Shown: positions 52,127 through 62,100 of the stretch, piece by piece | How positions within the stretch are numbered: position 1 is the stretch's first letter | How the letters are laid out: each line of letters begins with the position of its first letter | Origin: HGM04593 sp045634365 | GTDB taxonomy: Bacteria; Bacteroidota; Bacteroidia; Bacteroidales; Bacteroidaceae | Direction: 5' to 3' | Length of the DNA stretch: 64,000 nt | Assembly: GCA_045634365.1 (NCBI GenBank) | Contig: JAZRAC010000067.1 | Location: 1 to 64,000, forward strand | Notes under the pieces: model-generated | Told to the model about the DNA's origin: nothing | Seen by the model: only the letters and a program-made list of their open reading frames with translations | Database searches by the model: none | Made by a program: the position numbers and the translations under genes

Positions 52127-52561
52127 TTACTTTGTTGTGAAATTCCGTTTCCTGTAACTGTTTGGTGTTTCACCCATTATGCGATAGAACGAAGCGTAGA
52201 ACGATTGTCTGTTGGCAAACCCCACGGCAAGTCCTATCTCCTCAATTGTCATATTGGAGTATCGTTTGTCGGTCATACAGTAGAGTGCCTCCTTTATGCG
52301 ATACTCGTTTACAAGGCTCGAAAAATTGGTCTTGAACCTTGAATTTATAACAGCCGACAGATAGCGCGTGTTTGTGTTTAGCTCATTGGCAAGAGCCTTT
52401 GCCGAAAAGTCCTTTTCGCGGTATCTTTTCTCAATTACTATTATGCGCAGAATTTTGTCGTATAGTTCATCGGCAAGCTCTGCGCGTATGAGGCTGCGGT
52501 AGGGAGCATTCTTTTCGGTTCTCTCCTTAATGTTATAGGGCTTTGTAGTTTTTGCAGTCAT
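52127..52561 (-). CDS. AraC-type DNA-binding protein, HTH domain only, 144 aa
   Basis: C-terminal two-helix-turn-helix AraC/XylS DNA-binding domain covering about residues 45-140: LANELNTNTRYLSAVINSRF (first HTH) and MTIEEIGLAVGFANRQSFYASFYRIMGETPNSYR (second HTH). The first 40 residues are polar and no ligand-binding domain is present. It has tandem promoters carried by repeat copies A and B upstream. It forms a two-gene unit with an AlkD-like protein. This resembles regulators of the adaptive response, but no Cys pattern as in Ada is visible. Confidence 0.8.
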   Translation of the reverse strand: MTAKTTKPYNIKERTEKNAPYRSLIRAELADELYDKILRIIVIEKRYREKDFSAKALANELNTNTRYLSAVINSRFKTNFSSLVNEYRIKEALYCMTDKRYSNMTIEEIGLAVGFANRQSFYASFYRIMGETPNSYRKRNFTTK

Positions 52562-52579
52562 AATTTTCTCTCTTTTTCA

Positions 52580-52618
52580 CAGCGAGTGCAGTCTATGTTT
52601 GAGTTTACCTCAAAGATA
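52580..52618 (-). repeat. Promoter-bearing dispersed repeat, copy A
   Basis: Begins CAGCGAGTGCAGTCTAT and ends in CAAAGATA (52611-52618), which is TATCTTTG on the minus strand. The box lies 50 bp before the AraC-type gene. Copies B (52664) and C (19274) share both ends. Confidence 0.55.
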
Positions 52619-52663
52619 CGCAGAAACGAGCAGGAAATAACAAGTTTACTTGATTATTTTATA

Positions 52664-52703
52664 CAGCGAGTGCAATCTATTTTCGCGATTTATCGCAAAG
52701 ATA
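52664..52703 (-). repeat. Promoter-bearing dispersed repeat, copy B
   Basis: Begins CAGCGAGTGCAATCTAT and ends in CAAAGATA (52696-52703), a second minus-strand -7 box. It is 84 bp from copy A in the same orientation, so the AraC-type gene may have tandem promoters. Confidence 0.55.
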
Positions 52704-52800
52704 GGGAATTTAAGGGGAAAATAAACACATTTGCGTGAAGAAATGTGCGATTATTGCAGAAAAATCAGCGAAAGGGGTATTTTAAAGGCCGAAAAGGGTG

Positions 52801-53601
52801 CTACCGAGGCATTTGTTGGGGAGTGCTCATAAGTTTCACAGCCTTGCGACGATGGCGCAAGGCTGCATCGTCGTGCCCCAATTCCTGCAAAAGTTCGGCA
52901 CACAGAATGTGATAGTTAGCATTCTGTCCATCGAGTTTAAGAGCCTTTCTCACATCCTGTAACGCAAGTTCGGGCTGTTTTTGTGTGCGCTCTATATTGC
53001 TGCGTGCAATGTAATATTCGGGACATTCGGGGTTCTCTTCTATGAGAGTTTCGAGCATCATAAGCGCATCGTTTATGTTGCCATCCTTTTCGTAGAGCAG
53101 CGCAAGCCCCAGCCGTGCGCCCTTGTCGTTATTGTCGGTGGAAATAAGCCTGATAAAATCCTGTTTCCCCTCTTTGTAATTTCCTGCCGCAGTGTGTGCT
53201 CCGGCTCTGAAACGGAGAATATCTCTGTTGTCGGGCTGTCGTTCCAGAATTTTGTCGTAGCAGGCAATGGCCTCTTTTGCGCTGTCGAGTTCCAGCAGGA
53301 TGTTGCCTCGTTGCGTGAGAAGCGATATTGATGCAGTGTCCATTGCCAATGCCTTTGCATAGCTCTCGGCGGCACTCTCTTTTTTGCCGCTCATACGTTG
53401 CGCATACCCCAGATTGGTGAGGGTGTAAATTTTCTCGCTCTTGCTCTCTGCTGCATTGGTAGCACGCTGAAAGTACTCGGCAGCCTTGGCATATTGCCCC
53501 TCTTCAAGCTCTTTTTTACCGCTCTCCACAAGCTCGGTATAATCCTGTGCAAAGAGTGTCTGCACCATTGCCATCAGCACTATTATTGCAATAAATCTCA
53601 T
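52801..53601 (-). CDS. Secreted TPR-repeat protein, 266 aa
   Basis: Signal peptide at 1-19 (ends TLFAQ). The rest is about seven 34-residue tetratricopeptide repeats, from EEGQYAKAAEYFQRA near 35 to the C-terminus, for example ANYHILCAELLQELGHDDAALRHRR. TPR arrays bind partner proteins; here probably in the periplasm or at the outer membrane. The partner is unknown. It is a single gene. Confidence 0.85.
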   Translation of the reverse strand: MRFIAIIVLMAMVQTLFAQDYTELVESGKKELEEGQYAKAAEYFQRATNAAESKSEKIYTLTNLGYAQRMSGKKESAAESYAKALAMDTASISLLTQRGNILLELDSAKEAIACYDKILERQPDNRDILRFRAGAHTAAGNYKEGKQDFIRLISTDNNDKGARLGLALLYEKDGNINDALMMLETLIEENPECPEYYIARSNIERTQKQPELALQDVRKALKLDGQNANYHILCAELLQELGHDDAALRHRRKAVKLMSTPQQMPR

Positions 53602-53668
53602 AGCTCTGTAATTATTTCCACGGCGAAGATACTACAATTTGTCTTTAATTGGTGTTAAGAATGTATAA

Positions 53669-53709
53669 TATTATCAAAGGCCGCCTGTGAGGGGCAGCCT
53701 TTGATAATA
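53669..53709 (-). terminator. Hairpin after the fucose-permease gene
   Basis: A 13-bp perfect stem (53669-53681 with 53697-53709) lies 19 bp beyond the stop of the minus-strand permease gene. The T-run is weak. Confidence 0.6.
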
Positions 53710-53727
53710 TGCTAATAGCCTTTGTAA

Positions 53728-55047
53728 TCAGGCACAATGCTTGAATCTTACGTTTGTTCTGTAACCATAGATGGTAATTACAATGAAACAAATGAGTGGA
53801 AGGGTAAACGACAGATGCGTTGCCGGCATTCCGGCAATTGTGCCCATATCTATCAACGCTGCCTGTAAGGGGGGCAGTACCGAACCGCCGAGAATGGCCA
53901 TAATGAGCCCTGCTGCGCCGAATTTAGCATCCTCGCCAAGGCCGCGCAGCGCAATTCCGTATATTGTGGGGAACATAAGCGACATACAGGCCGAAATTGC
54001 AACAAGGCAGTAGAGCCCGTAAACATTTTCAAACAGAATTACTCCTGTGGTAAATATACAACCGCCTATTGCAAGAATGGTGAGCAACAACCCCGGCTTT
54101 ATGAAACGCAACAGGAAGGTGCAGATGAAGCGACTGCAACAGAATATTACCATTGCTGCAATGTTGAACTTCTGCGAGAGAATTTCGGCAGTTCTCTCCT
54201 CCATTCCTTCGAGCATAAAAATGTGTGTGCCATATTGTATGATAAAGGTCCAGCACATAGTCTGCGCTCCCACATAAAAGAATTGCGCAATAACTCCCTC
54301 GCGGTAGTTGCTTATCTTCACCAATCTTTTCAGGGTGGTGCCAAGATTGATGCTTGTATCCTTGTCACCGTTTTTAGGCATCTTGGTGAAGAAGATGAGC
54401 AGGAATATTATGGCAATTATTATGCCTATTGCAAGATAGGGGGCAGTGAGAATGTTAAGGTCGGCCTCTTTCATTGCCTCAAATTCCGCATCGCCCAGCA
54501 GTGCACGTTCACTTGTGCTCAACGGGTTGAGCTTCGCCTGAATAAAATTCATTGCAACGTACATTCCCATAAGCGAGCCTATGGGGTTGAAAGCCTGTGC
54601 AAGGTTTAAACGTTGCGTGGCTGTCTCCTCGCTTCCCATCGACAGAATATAGGGGTTGGCGCTTGTTTCGAGGAACGACAATCCGCAGGTGAGTATAAAA
54701 TAGGCCATAAGGAAGGGAAAGTAGGCTCCGCTCATTTTTGCGGGGAAAAAGAGCAATGCTCCCACTGCATAGAGGGCGAGGCCCAGCAGTATTCCGGCCT
54801 TGTAGGAGAATTTTCTTATGAAAATAGCGGCGGGCAGTGCCATTACAAAATAACCCGCATAGAATGCCACCTGCACCAAAGTGCCCTCGGTTACATTCAT
54901 TCTGAATATCTTTGAAAAAGCCTTTACCATCGGGTGGGTAATGTCGTTGGCAAAGCCCCAAAGGGCGAAACACGATGTTATTAGAATGAATGGTAACAGA
55001 TAGCTCACTCCGTCTTTCGACAGGATGGCAATATTCTTCCTTTTCAT
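53728..55047 (-). CDS. fucP: FucP-type L-fucose:H+ symporter (MFS), 439 aa
   Basis: MFS transporter with 12 hydrophobic segments. The FucP branch features are SCFALWGFANDITHPMVKAF near the start, YFVMALPAAIF (start of TM2-3), GLSFLETSANPYILSMGS and RLNLAQAFNPIGSLMGM. These fit L-fucose permeases rather than glucose/galactose permeases, but the two groups are similar. No fucose isomerase or kinase is adjacent. Fucose is a terminal sugar of mucin glycans, which fits the glycosidase block elsewhere in the window. Confidence 0.82.
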   Translation of the reverse strand: MKRKNIAILSKDGVSYLLPFILITSCFALWGFANDITHPMVKAFSKIFRMNVTEGTLVQVAFYAGYFVMALPAAIFIRKFSYKAGILLGLALYAVGALLFFPAKMSGAYFPFLMAYFILTCGLSFLETSANPYILSMGSEETATQRLNLAQAFNPIGSLMGMYVAMNFIQAKLNPLSTSERALLGDAEFEAMKEADLNILTAPYLAIGIIIAIIFLLIFFTKMPKNGDKDTSINLGTTLKRLVKISNYREGVIAQFFYVGAQTMCWTFIIQYGTHIFMLEGMEERTAEILSQKFNIAAMVIFCCSRFICTFLLRFIKPGLLLTILAIGGCIFTTGVILFENVYGLYCLVAISACMSLMFPTIYGIALRGLGEDAKFGAAGLIMAILGGSVLPPLQAALIDMGTIAGMPATHLSFTLPLICFIVITIYGYRTNVRFKHCA

Positions 55048-55096
55048 TATAGATTGTATGTGATTATTGAATCCCTATGTTCTTGTGCAGACAAGT

Positions 55097-55168
55097 ACCC
55101 CCGTTGGGAATCGAACCCAAATTTAAGGTTTAGGAAACCTTCGTTCTATCCATTGAACTACAAGGGCA
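55097..55168 (-). tRNA. tRNA-Arg (anticodon CCT)
   Basis: Minus-strand cloverleaf: 7-bp acceptor stem 55162-55168 with 55098-55104 (several G-U pairs), discriminator A at 55097, D arm with GTAGTTCAATGGATAGAAC, anticodon loop TTCCTAA giving CCT (Arg), and T arm GGGTTCGATTCCC. CCA is not encoded. Confidence 0.93.
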
Positions 55169-55194
55169 ACACTATTCTACTCGTTTGACTGCGC

Positions 55195-55226
55195 GAAGAT
55201 AGGAAATTTATTCGCAATCGTCAAAT
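55195..55226 (-). promoter_or_regulatory. Promoter of tRNA-Arg
   Basis: On the minus strand TTTG (55223-55226), a 20-bp spacer and TATCTTCG (55195-55202), about 27 bp before the tRNA. Confidence 0.6.
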
Positions 55227-55276
55227 GTGTGATTATCAAAATGCCTTTTTACAGCCGTTTTTTGTTATTATTGCAA

Positions 55277-56542
55277 CTATTCGTTTATGGGCTGCGTAGA
55301 GAATTCAATGCCGCATCCGGTAGCTCTTTGCAGTTCCACCCAGCTGACAGCCTTGTTGAAGAGCGACTCAATATAGCTGCCGGCCATTTCATTTTGTCGG
55401 CGCTCTATGGATATATAGTCGAGGAAGGAAATCTCGCCAAGTTCGTATGCTTTTCTCTTGCTTGCCACTATTTGGGACATTTCGTCTACCATCCGGCGGG
55501 TGAAAGTCTGTGTCTGCATTATGGCGTATAGGTAGTCGTTGTAGGCCTGTTTAACCTCACTTTGCACTATGAGGGTTGCATTCTCGGCCTCTTGCTTGGC
55601 CTGTTGCACTATGAGGCGGTCGGCTGTGCGGGTGCCACTGTTAAGGTTCGAGAATTTAAGGGGAATGGCAATGCCGGCCTTTACAGTGGTGAATGAGGGG
55701 TCGAATGGCTCCTCGATGCGGGCTCCGCGGTTGTATGTGGCTCCAACGGTTATGTCAATATCTGTTCGACGCTGTGCAGCATTGAATTTGCGCGAGGCCT
55801 CGGCAATATCCACTCGGCAGAGGGCTGCTTGAAGGTCGGCACGATTGGCGGTGGCTCGTTCCATATATGTGTCGACAGGGTAGATGGGCTCTTCTGTTTC
55901 GAGCGTGCCCGCTCCTCTTATATCTTCGGCACCGTTAAGGTTGCCCATATAATAGCCGAGCTTTATGGCTGTCTTTTTTACTGCTGCTTCGGCGGCGAGG
56001 CGGTTGTTGTGTGCAAGGCCGGCTGCCATTCGGCTGTCGAGCCAATCTGCTTTTGCAATATCTCCTTTTATGTATCGCAGGCTGTCGTTGCCGGCAACGC
56101 CGGCGAGGTTTTTCTCGTTGTTGCTCTCAATTTGCAGCTGTGCTATTGCTTTGAGATGTTCCAGATAGGCTATCGTGGCGTCGGCGCGAAAGTTGCGCAT
56201 ATACTCCTCCAAGAGGGCTGCCGTCTCTTTCTGCTGCTCGCGGGCAACAGCTATTCTGCCACTGCGCACTCCGAATGTGAAACTGCGACTCAATTCTCCA
56301 TCTATGGCCCATCCGAGTTTCTTGTCCCAATTTTCGTTGCTGCTGTATGTTACGGCAAGTGTGGGGTCGCTGTGTGTTTTTGAGGCTTTTACATTGGCAG
56401 CGGCAATATCTATATTGAGCTGTTGAGCCGTGAGTGCAATATTGTCGGCGAGCACTCGCTCCATATATTGTCCGTATGTAATTTCCTGTGCGGCAGCCAT
56501 CATAGAGGCTGTTGCCAGAATTGCAATTAGTATCTTCTTCAT
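55277..56542 (-). CDS. TolC-family outer-membrane protein, stand-alone, 421 aa
   Basis: Signal peptide at about 1-18 (MKKILIAILATASMMAAAQ). Two OEP repeats follow: YGQYMERVLADNIALTAQQL opens the first and ATANRADLQAALCRVDIAEA the second, with long helical stretches between and SEVKQAYNDYLYAIMQTQ near the end. No pump or adaptor gene is adjacent, so its partner is encoded elsewhere. The ATG at 56542 is chosen because it begins the signal peptide; an upstream ATG at 56575 would add 11 polar residues before it. Confidence 0.85.
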   Translation of the reverse strand: MKKILIAILATASMMAAAQEITYGQYMERVLADNIALTAQQLNIDIAAANVKASKTHSDPTLAVTYSSNENWDKKLGWAIDGELSRSFTFGVRSGRIAVAREQQKETAALLEEYMRNFRADATIAYLEHLKAIAQLQIESNNEKNLAGVAGNDSLRYIKGDIAKADWLDSRMAAGLAHNNRLAAEAAVKKTAIKLGYYMGNLNGAEDIRGAGTLETEEPIYPVDTYMERATANRADLQAALCRVDIAEASRKFNAAQRRTDIDITVGATYNRGARIEEPFDPSFTTVKAGIAIPLKFSNLNSGTRTADRLIVQQAKQEAENATLIVQSEVKQAYNDYLYAIMQTQTFTRRMVDEMSQIVASKRKAYELGEISFLDYISIERRQNEMAGSYIESLFNKAVSWVELQRATGCGIEFSTQPINE

Positions 56543-56614
56543 TTGCGATTTTTTTATTGTGCGAATGTAGTGCAAATTTCTTGCAAACTGCTTGCAATGT
56601 TACATTGCTGCGGA

Positions 56615-58048
56615 TTATTCTTGCGGGGTGAGCCCCATCTTTGCTGCTTCCTGTAAGAGAAGGTTGCGTGCAGCCTCATACTCGTTAGGTATAATTCCAT
56701 CGAGTATGGCATCCTTTACAAGGCTTTTCAATTGCCCCACTTTGTCGCAAGGTGGCAGGGCGAACATTCTCATAATCTCGCCACCATCCACCGGAGGCTG
56801 GAAATTGCGTATGCGGTCCTTCTCTTCAATATCTTTGAGCTTCTGGCGCACTATGCGGAAGTTGTTGAGAAACTGTTTCTTGCGTTGCTCGTTCTTTGAT
56901 GTAATATCAGCCTCGCACAGTAGCATAAGGTCGTCAATGTCGTTGCCCGCGTCGAAGAGCAGACGACGCACGGCCGAGTCGGTTACAATATCGTCGGCAA
57001 TGGCTATCGGGCGCATATGCAACCCCACGAGCTTGGCAACGTAGCGCATCTTCTCATTCTGCGGCATTTTAAACTCCCTGAATATGTGTGCCGTCATCTT
57101 CTCCCCCACAAAATTGTGATTGTGGAAGGTCCATTTGAGCACAGGGTCCCAACGCTTGGTCTTTGGCTTGCCAATATCGTGCAACAGCGCCGCCCAACGC
57201 AGCCACAGATTGTCGCTCTTCTTGGCAACATTGTCGAGCACCTCCAACGTGTGGTAGAACATCTCCTTGTGGCCGTAGCCGTTTCTTGTTTCCACCCCCT
57301 GCATCGCTGCAAGCTGTGGGAAGATAAGTTCCAGAAGGCCGCAACGGTCGAGCTCTATAAAGCCTTTCGAGGGAATGGGCGAGAGGAGTATCTTGTTCAA
57401 CTCCTCGTTTATCCTTTCGCGTGAGATTATTTTTATGCGCTCCCTATTCTCGCACAATGCTTCAAAAGTCTCGTCCTCTATGTAAAAATTTAGCTGTGTG
57501 GCGAAACGTATGCATCGCATCATACGCAGGGGATCGTCGCTGAATGTTATTCCCGGCTCCAACGGGGTGCGTATTATGCGGTCTTCAAGGTCGAGTATCC
57601 CGTCGAAAGGGTCGACAAGTTCGCCGAAGCGTTTGCCGTTGAGGCATATAGCCATTGCGTTAATGGTAAAGTCGCGACGATTCTGGTCATCTTCCAGCGT
57701 GCCATCCTCCACAATAGGGTTGCGCGAATCGTGGCTGTACGACTCGCGGCGGGCACCCACAAACTCAATCTCGTGCCCCTTGTACTTCACCTGCGCCGTA
57801 CCGAAATTTGCATAAACAGCAACATACGCACCCTTCCCCAGCTTTTTGCCGAAGGCACGCGCCATCTCTATGCCTTTGCCCACCACCACCACATCAATGT
57901 CGGTCGATGGCCTTTCGAGAAAAATATCGCGCACATATCCTCCAACCACATAACACTCCATTCCAAGTTCGTCGGCAGTTTCCGATATTTTACGGAATAT
58001 GGGCGTATCTATTATTTTGCAAAGTTCTTCTTTGGTGGGCTTGTACAT
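56615..58048 (-). CDS. CCA tRNA nucleotidyltransferase/poly(A) polymerase family protein with HD domain, 477 aa
   Basis: Class II nucleotidyltransferase: GGYVRDIFLERPSTDIDVVV near residues 36-55 with the metal-binding Asp pair (DIDV), RRDFTINAM and DPLRMMRCIRFA. An HD phosphohydrolase-like domain follows (HDIGKPKTKRW). The most likely role is adding CCA to tRNA 3' ends, which both tRNA genes in this window require because they do not encode CCA. A poly(A) polymerase role cannot be excluded from sequence. Confidence 0.9.
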   Translation of the reverse strand: MYKPTKEELCKIIDTPIFRKISETADELGMECYVVGGYVRDIFLERPSTDIDVVVVGKGIEMARAFGKKLGKGAYVAVYANFGTAQVKYKGHEIEFVGARRESYSHDSRNPIVEDGTLEDDQNRRDFTINAMAICLNGKRFGELVDPFDGILDLEDRIIRTPLEPGITFSDDPLRMMRCIRFATQLNFYIEDETFEALCENRERIKIISRERINEELNKILLSPIPSKGFIELDRCGLLELIFPQLAAMQGVETRNGYGHKEMFYHTLEVLDNVAKKSDNLWLRWAALLHDIGKPKTKRWDPVLKWTFHNHNFVGEKMTAHIFREFKMPQNEKMRYVAKLVGLHMRPIAIADDIVTDSAVRRLLFDAGNDIDDLMLLCEADITSKNEQRKKQFLNNFRIVRQKLKDIEEKDRIRNFQPPVDGGEIMRMFALPPCDKVGQLKSLVKDAILDGIIPNEYEAARNLLLQEAAKMGLTPQE

Positions 58049-58166
58049 AATATATATATATGAATTTATGTTGCGCGAAGATACCTATTTTTGCCGTATT
58101 TATAAAATTGAGAGGTATAAAAATAGTAAATAGGGCAGTTTGTGGATTATTCAGCATTGGTTGCTG

Positions 58167-58198
58167 TTTGTATTTTTTGAGAAAAGTGGTTATCTTCG
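58167..58198 (+). promoter_or_regulatory. Promoter of the lipoprotein gene at 58220
   Basis: TTTG at 58167-58170, a 20-bp spacer and TATCTTCG at 58191-58198, 21 bp before the ATG. Confidence 0.6.
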
Positions 58199-58219
58199 CC
58201 ACCATAAAAAGTGAAGATT

Positions 58220-59059
58220 ATGAAAAAGAGATACCTATTTTCGGCCGCAGCAGCATTGTTGCTTGCAACATCGTGCGGAGAGTCGGTCGACAGCAAGGCC
58301 GGCCGTCTGTTGCAAGAGGCCACAGCCGCCTTTTCGGCAGGTGAGTACCAGAATGCAAAATTGTTGATAGACAGTATAAGAAACTCCTATCCAAAGGCTT
58401 TTGAGGCTCGCCGCGGAGCGTTGGAACTGATGCGCGATGTTGAGCTTGCCGAGCAACAGCGCACACTCGATTATTGCAATGAAATGATTGCTTCGCTCTC
58501 GGCGCAACGCGATAGTTTGTTGCCCTCTTTCGAGTTTGAGAAGAACAGTCGCTATCAGGATGAGGGCTCCTATATATCTTCCTCACAAGCCAATAGAGTA
58601 AATGTATTTAATTCGTACCTGCGCGCGCGCGCGACAGAGAGCGGAACACTCTATTTAACATCGCTGTACCGCGGAAAGAAAATCGCCCACACTGCCGTTA
58701 AAGTGTCGTCGGGCGACAGCTATGCAGTGTGCGACAAAGCTTTCTCCTCGCACAATTTCCGTAATTTGGGAGTAAATAATGAACGCCTCGACTTTATATA
58801 TGGAGAGGATGGAGGCATAATAGATTTTATATCTGTGGCGACAAAGCCTGTTACGGTGGAACTTACAGGCAAGGAGGGAAGCAGCAAATATACCCTGCGT
58901 GCCGAGGATGCCAAGGCCATTGCCTCCGTTGCCGAATTATCTAAAATACTTAAATCCATCGACGAATTCCGCAAAATGGCGGCCGAGGCCTCACGACACA
59001 TAACTTTTGTGAAGAAAACCCGTGAACGCTTTTCGGCCGATACTTTACAAGCAAAATAA
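58220..59059 (+). CDS. Lipoprotein of unknown function with a (GC)n tract, 279 aa
   Basis: Lipoprotein signal MKKRYLFSAAAALLLATSCG, acceptor Cys at 19. The first half is helical and charged (EAT AAF and later EQQRTLDYCNEM), probably coiled coil; the second half looks beta-rich and then helical again. No family was recognised. An uninterrupted GCGC run of 13 nt (58621-58633) encodes part of YLRARATESG; slippage there would shift the frame. The ATG at 58220 is chosen over a GTG at 58211. It has a clear promoter and a shared terminator with sprA. Confidence 0.65.
   Translation: MKKRYLFSAAAALLLATSCGESVDSKAGRLLQEATAAFSAGEYQNAKLLIDSIRNSYPKAFEARRGALELMRDVELAEQQRTLDYCNEMIASLSAQRDSLLPSFEFEKNSRYQDEGSYISSSQANRVNVFNSYLRARATESGTLYLTSLYRGKKIAHTAVKVSSGDSYAVCDKAFSSHNFRNLGVNNERLDFIYGEDGGIIDFISVATKPVTVELTGKEGSSKYTLRAEDAKAIASVAELSKILKSIDEFRKMAAEASRHITFVKKTRERFSADTLQAK
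58621..58633. repeat. GC dinucleotide repeat inside a coding region
   Basis: Thirteen consecutive alternating G and C bases inside the lipoprotein gene, the only such run noticed in the window. Confidence 0.7.
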
Positions 59060-59077
59060 TTAACAACTTAAAAATAG

Positions 59078-59114
59078 ATGGCGGTGACCTATTTTACTTT
59101 TGGGTCATCGCCAT
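59078..59114. terminator. Two-way hairpin between lipoprotein gene and sprA
   Basis: A 12-bp stem with one G-T pair (59078-59089 with 59103-59114) between converging genes; the flanks carry A- and T-rich stretches. Confidence 0.65.
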
Positions 59115-59117
59115 TTG

Positions 59118-62100
59118 TTATTTGTTCAACGAGAAGCGCATACTCAATCCAAAATCGGTGGTGGTAGTGGGGTATGAACTCGACGAAATTAACGGAACGG
59201 TTCTCTGCCTGTCGAAGTAGAGACTGAATGTGAGGTTCTTGCTGTAAGCATAATCGGCAGTGAACGAGTAGTTGAACGACTTATTTCCGCTTGTCGCCTG
59301 TGTGGTGCCTAAATCTATGCTGCGGCACAAAGAACTGTTGTTCTTGAACGAGAAGTCGGCACGCAGGTTAATATCGCTGCCAATGCTCTTGCTCTCGCCA
59401 TCCTTGCCTTTTTTCTTCTTTGCCTTCTTCCCGCTGTTGCCCAGCCATTTGTTCAGCAGTTTGAAGTTCACAATCTTGTAACCAACGTTGAAGGCAATCT
59501 CCTCGGTGTGTGTCTCCACAAGTTGAATGGCAGTGAGGCTTAAATTAAGCACACGCGATTTTATGAATTTTGCACCAATTGTGAGGTTGCCGTTTGTTGT
59601 AACATCAATACCTATGAGCGGCGAGAAGGATTCATTTATGGAGACGGAACTAATATCGTATCGGCTGCTTGGAACAGGCATATTGGTGGCAGAATTGTTT
59701 ACGAATCCTATTCCGTTGGTATACTCCATATATGTAGAGAAGGTGCTGTAAGAACCCACTGCATATACGCTCTTGTAGCCGTGCTCTATATTCACGCTCT
59801 TGAAGTACTCTTTGAGGAACGAGAGGTTCGAGAGCCCCGAATATCTTATCTTCCAGTTGGGCAGCATACGCATAAAGTTGGGGAAGAGGTCGAGCGAGCG
59901 GCTTGTGGCATCACCCCCTGTGTATGCACTTAAAAATGCAGGAATAAGAACATCGGCCGAGTAGCGGTTCACGGCTCCATTTTCGGGATTGTAGGGCTGT
60001 CCGGCAAGAGTGCTCGATGCGGGATATACGCTACCGGCGTATCGGCTCTCCACACGCTGGCGTATAGTCTCTATATTCTCGATAAATTGGTCGTAAGTGC
60101 CCGACTGATAATTGTTGCCGGCCTTTCCAATGTCGAAAGAGCTGCCTATCGAGATTGTGGTCATTGAAAAACCGCCCGATTCGCTGTAAGGCATTCCTTC
60201 GAACATAAATTGTATGGTTCGGCTCTTGTTGCGTGTCCAGCTTGCGTTCAGGTCTATTTTCAGGTCCTTGAACGGTTCGAGAGTAGCTCTCACCTGTAAA
60301 TCCTCGCCCGAGGTGGTGGTAGCCTGTGCCGATACATCCTCGTTCTTCAACAGCCAGTTTCTTTGCTGTGCCTTTTGCAGATAGCTGTCGCTTGTGAGGC
60401 CGAATGCAAAATCGAGTCCCGGAGCCAGATAACCGTTGTTACGGTTCTGTCCGAAAATATCACCCGCCTCGGGCATAAAGCCCGGGAGGTTCATTGCGTA
60501 GGCGTTAGTATAGTTAATCGACACGCTACGCAGCATCATAAGTGCACGAGTGGGGTATTGCATTGCCTTTGCAAAGGTGCTTCTCTCTCCCTCCTCTTTT
60601 ATTTTGGGAACGATGGTTATCTTCACAGGAATGCTGTCGCGGTTCTTTATGAGTATCTTATTTTCATCTATAACCTTATATTTGAGCTTATATTTTTGCC
60701 CGCCCTTTGTGCGTGCATTTATTTCGAGCTTCTTGCTCTTTAAATTATGCGCAAGGGTTGTGGTGCTGTCAATGTTCAGCGTAACCTCCTTTGTAAAGGG
60801 CTTCACCTTTTTGGCTTTCGCCTTCTTGGTCTTTGTCTTGTCGGTGTTGCGGCTCTTCTTCTTGCTCGATGCGAAACGTTTGTTGGTCTCTTCGAGGTAC
60901 GGAATAAGATTATACAACTTCTCCATATTGAAGTTACCTTTTATGGTTACGTTGCGCTTGTTCGATATATTGTTTCCAAGATTTTCGCCATTGTAGTTGT
61001 TCCCTCGTGCCCAATTGTATGATGCTGTGTAGTTTGCGTCGGCATTCATCCACTCGAATATAGGTATCTTGTTCAGTGGCAGATTATATGACGCCGAGAA
61101 ACTCTGCTGGTAGGTGAGCGGGCGCCCAAAGTCCTTTATGCTGCGCTTTACAGAGTCCTTCCAGATGGCATATTCGTTGGGGAAGCGGTCTTTGTTTACC
61201 GGCAGGAAGGGTTCTGTAATCTCGGCATTTGTTCCGGTGCTGAGGTTGGCACGAAGGTTTGTCGTGGGGTCCCATTTTATATTCATACTGCGGTTCCAAC
61301 TGAACTGTTGCGAGAATGTGAGGGGTATTTCGTTGTTCCCCGACACGGAGTTAAGGTCGCGACGCTGCAATTCGTGGTAACTGCGCACAAGGTCGGTGTT
61401 TGCCGAAATGCTTTGTGGCATAGGATTGAAGCCCCACTCCTTGAAAATCTTTAACCATTTTGATTTACTCTTTATCTTCTCAAATGGTTTTATTGTTTTC
61501 AGCGGGTTGCTGTAATTGTAGGCTATCGATGCCTTCCAGTTGAGTTTGTCCTCCCAATCGATGGTAATTCCGCTATTCTCGGTCTTTGAATAGGAGAAAC
61601 TGAATGTGAAGTTTGCCGGGTCGTAGGGCATTGGGGTTGTGCTTGCAATGTTAAGTTTCGCATTGCTTATGCTGAAATTCCTTATTCGTGAGCGAGTTTC
61701 GGATATATGCTTAATTGAATCGCGCAGTGTGCCGGTGTATGAATCTAATACATCGTCGAGCAGTAGGTCTGTGTCGAATGGGCTGTAAAGGGGCGATGTT
61801 ACCTCTTCGGTGAACGAGTAATATGTGGGCACAGATAGCTTAACAGCCTTGGGGAGGAAACGACCAAGGTCGAATGTACCCGTTACTGTGTAGCGGTAAT
61901 AGTCGTCGGTGCGGCGCGATGCGAGTTTTTCCTCCAATCCTCCGAATCCGGCAGTCTCAATGCGTCCTTGTGCCGACAAGGAGCCAAGGTCGGATAGCTT
62001 CACATTCAAGTTTCCTTGTGCCGCCCATCCGCTCTTGTTGTTAAAGCCGAGCAGACGCATTTCGTTAACCCACACGATTGCCGATTTTGCGCTTGCAGTG

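Noticed and set aside
55277..56542. Second efflux operon at the lone TolC gene
   Set aside because: No adaptor or pump gene on either side; neighbours are tRNA-Arg and a CCA-adding enzyme gene.
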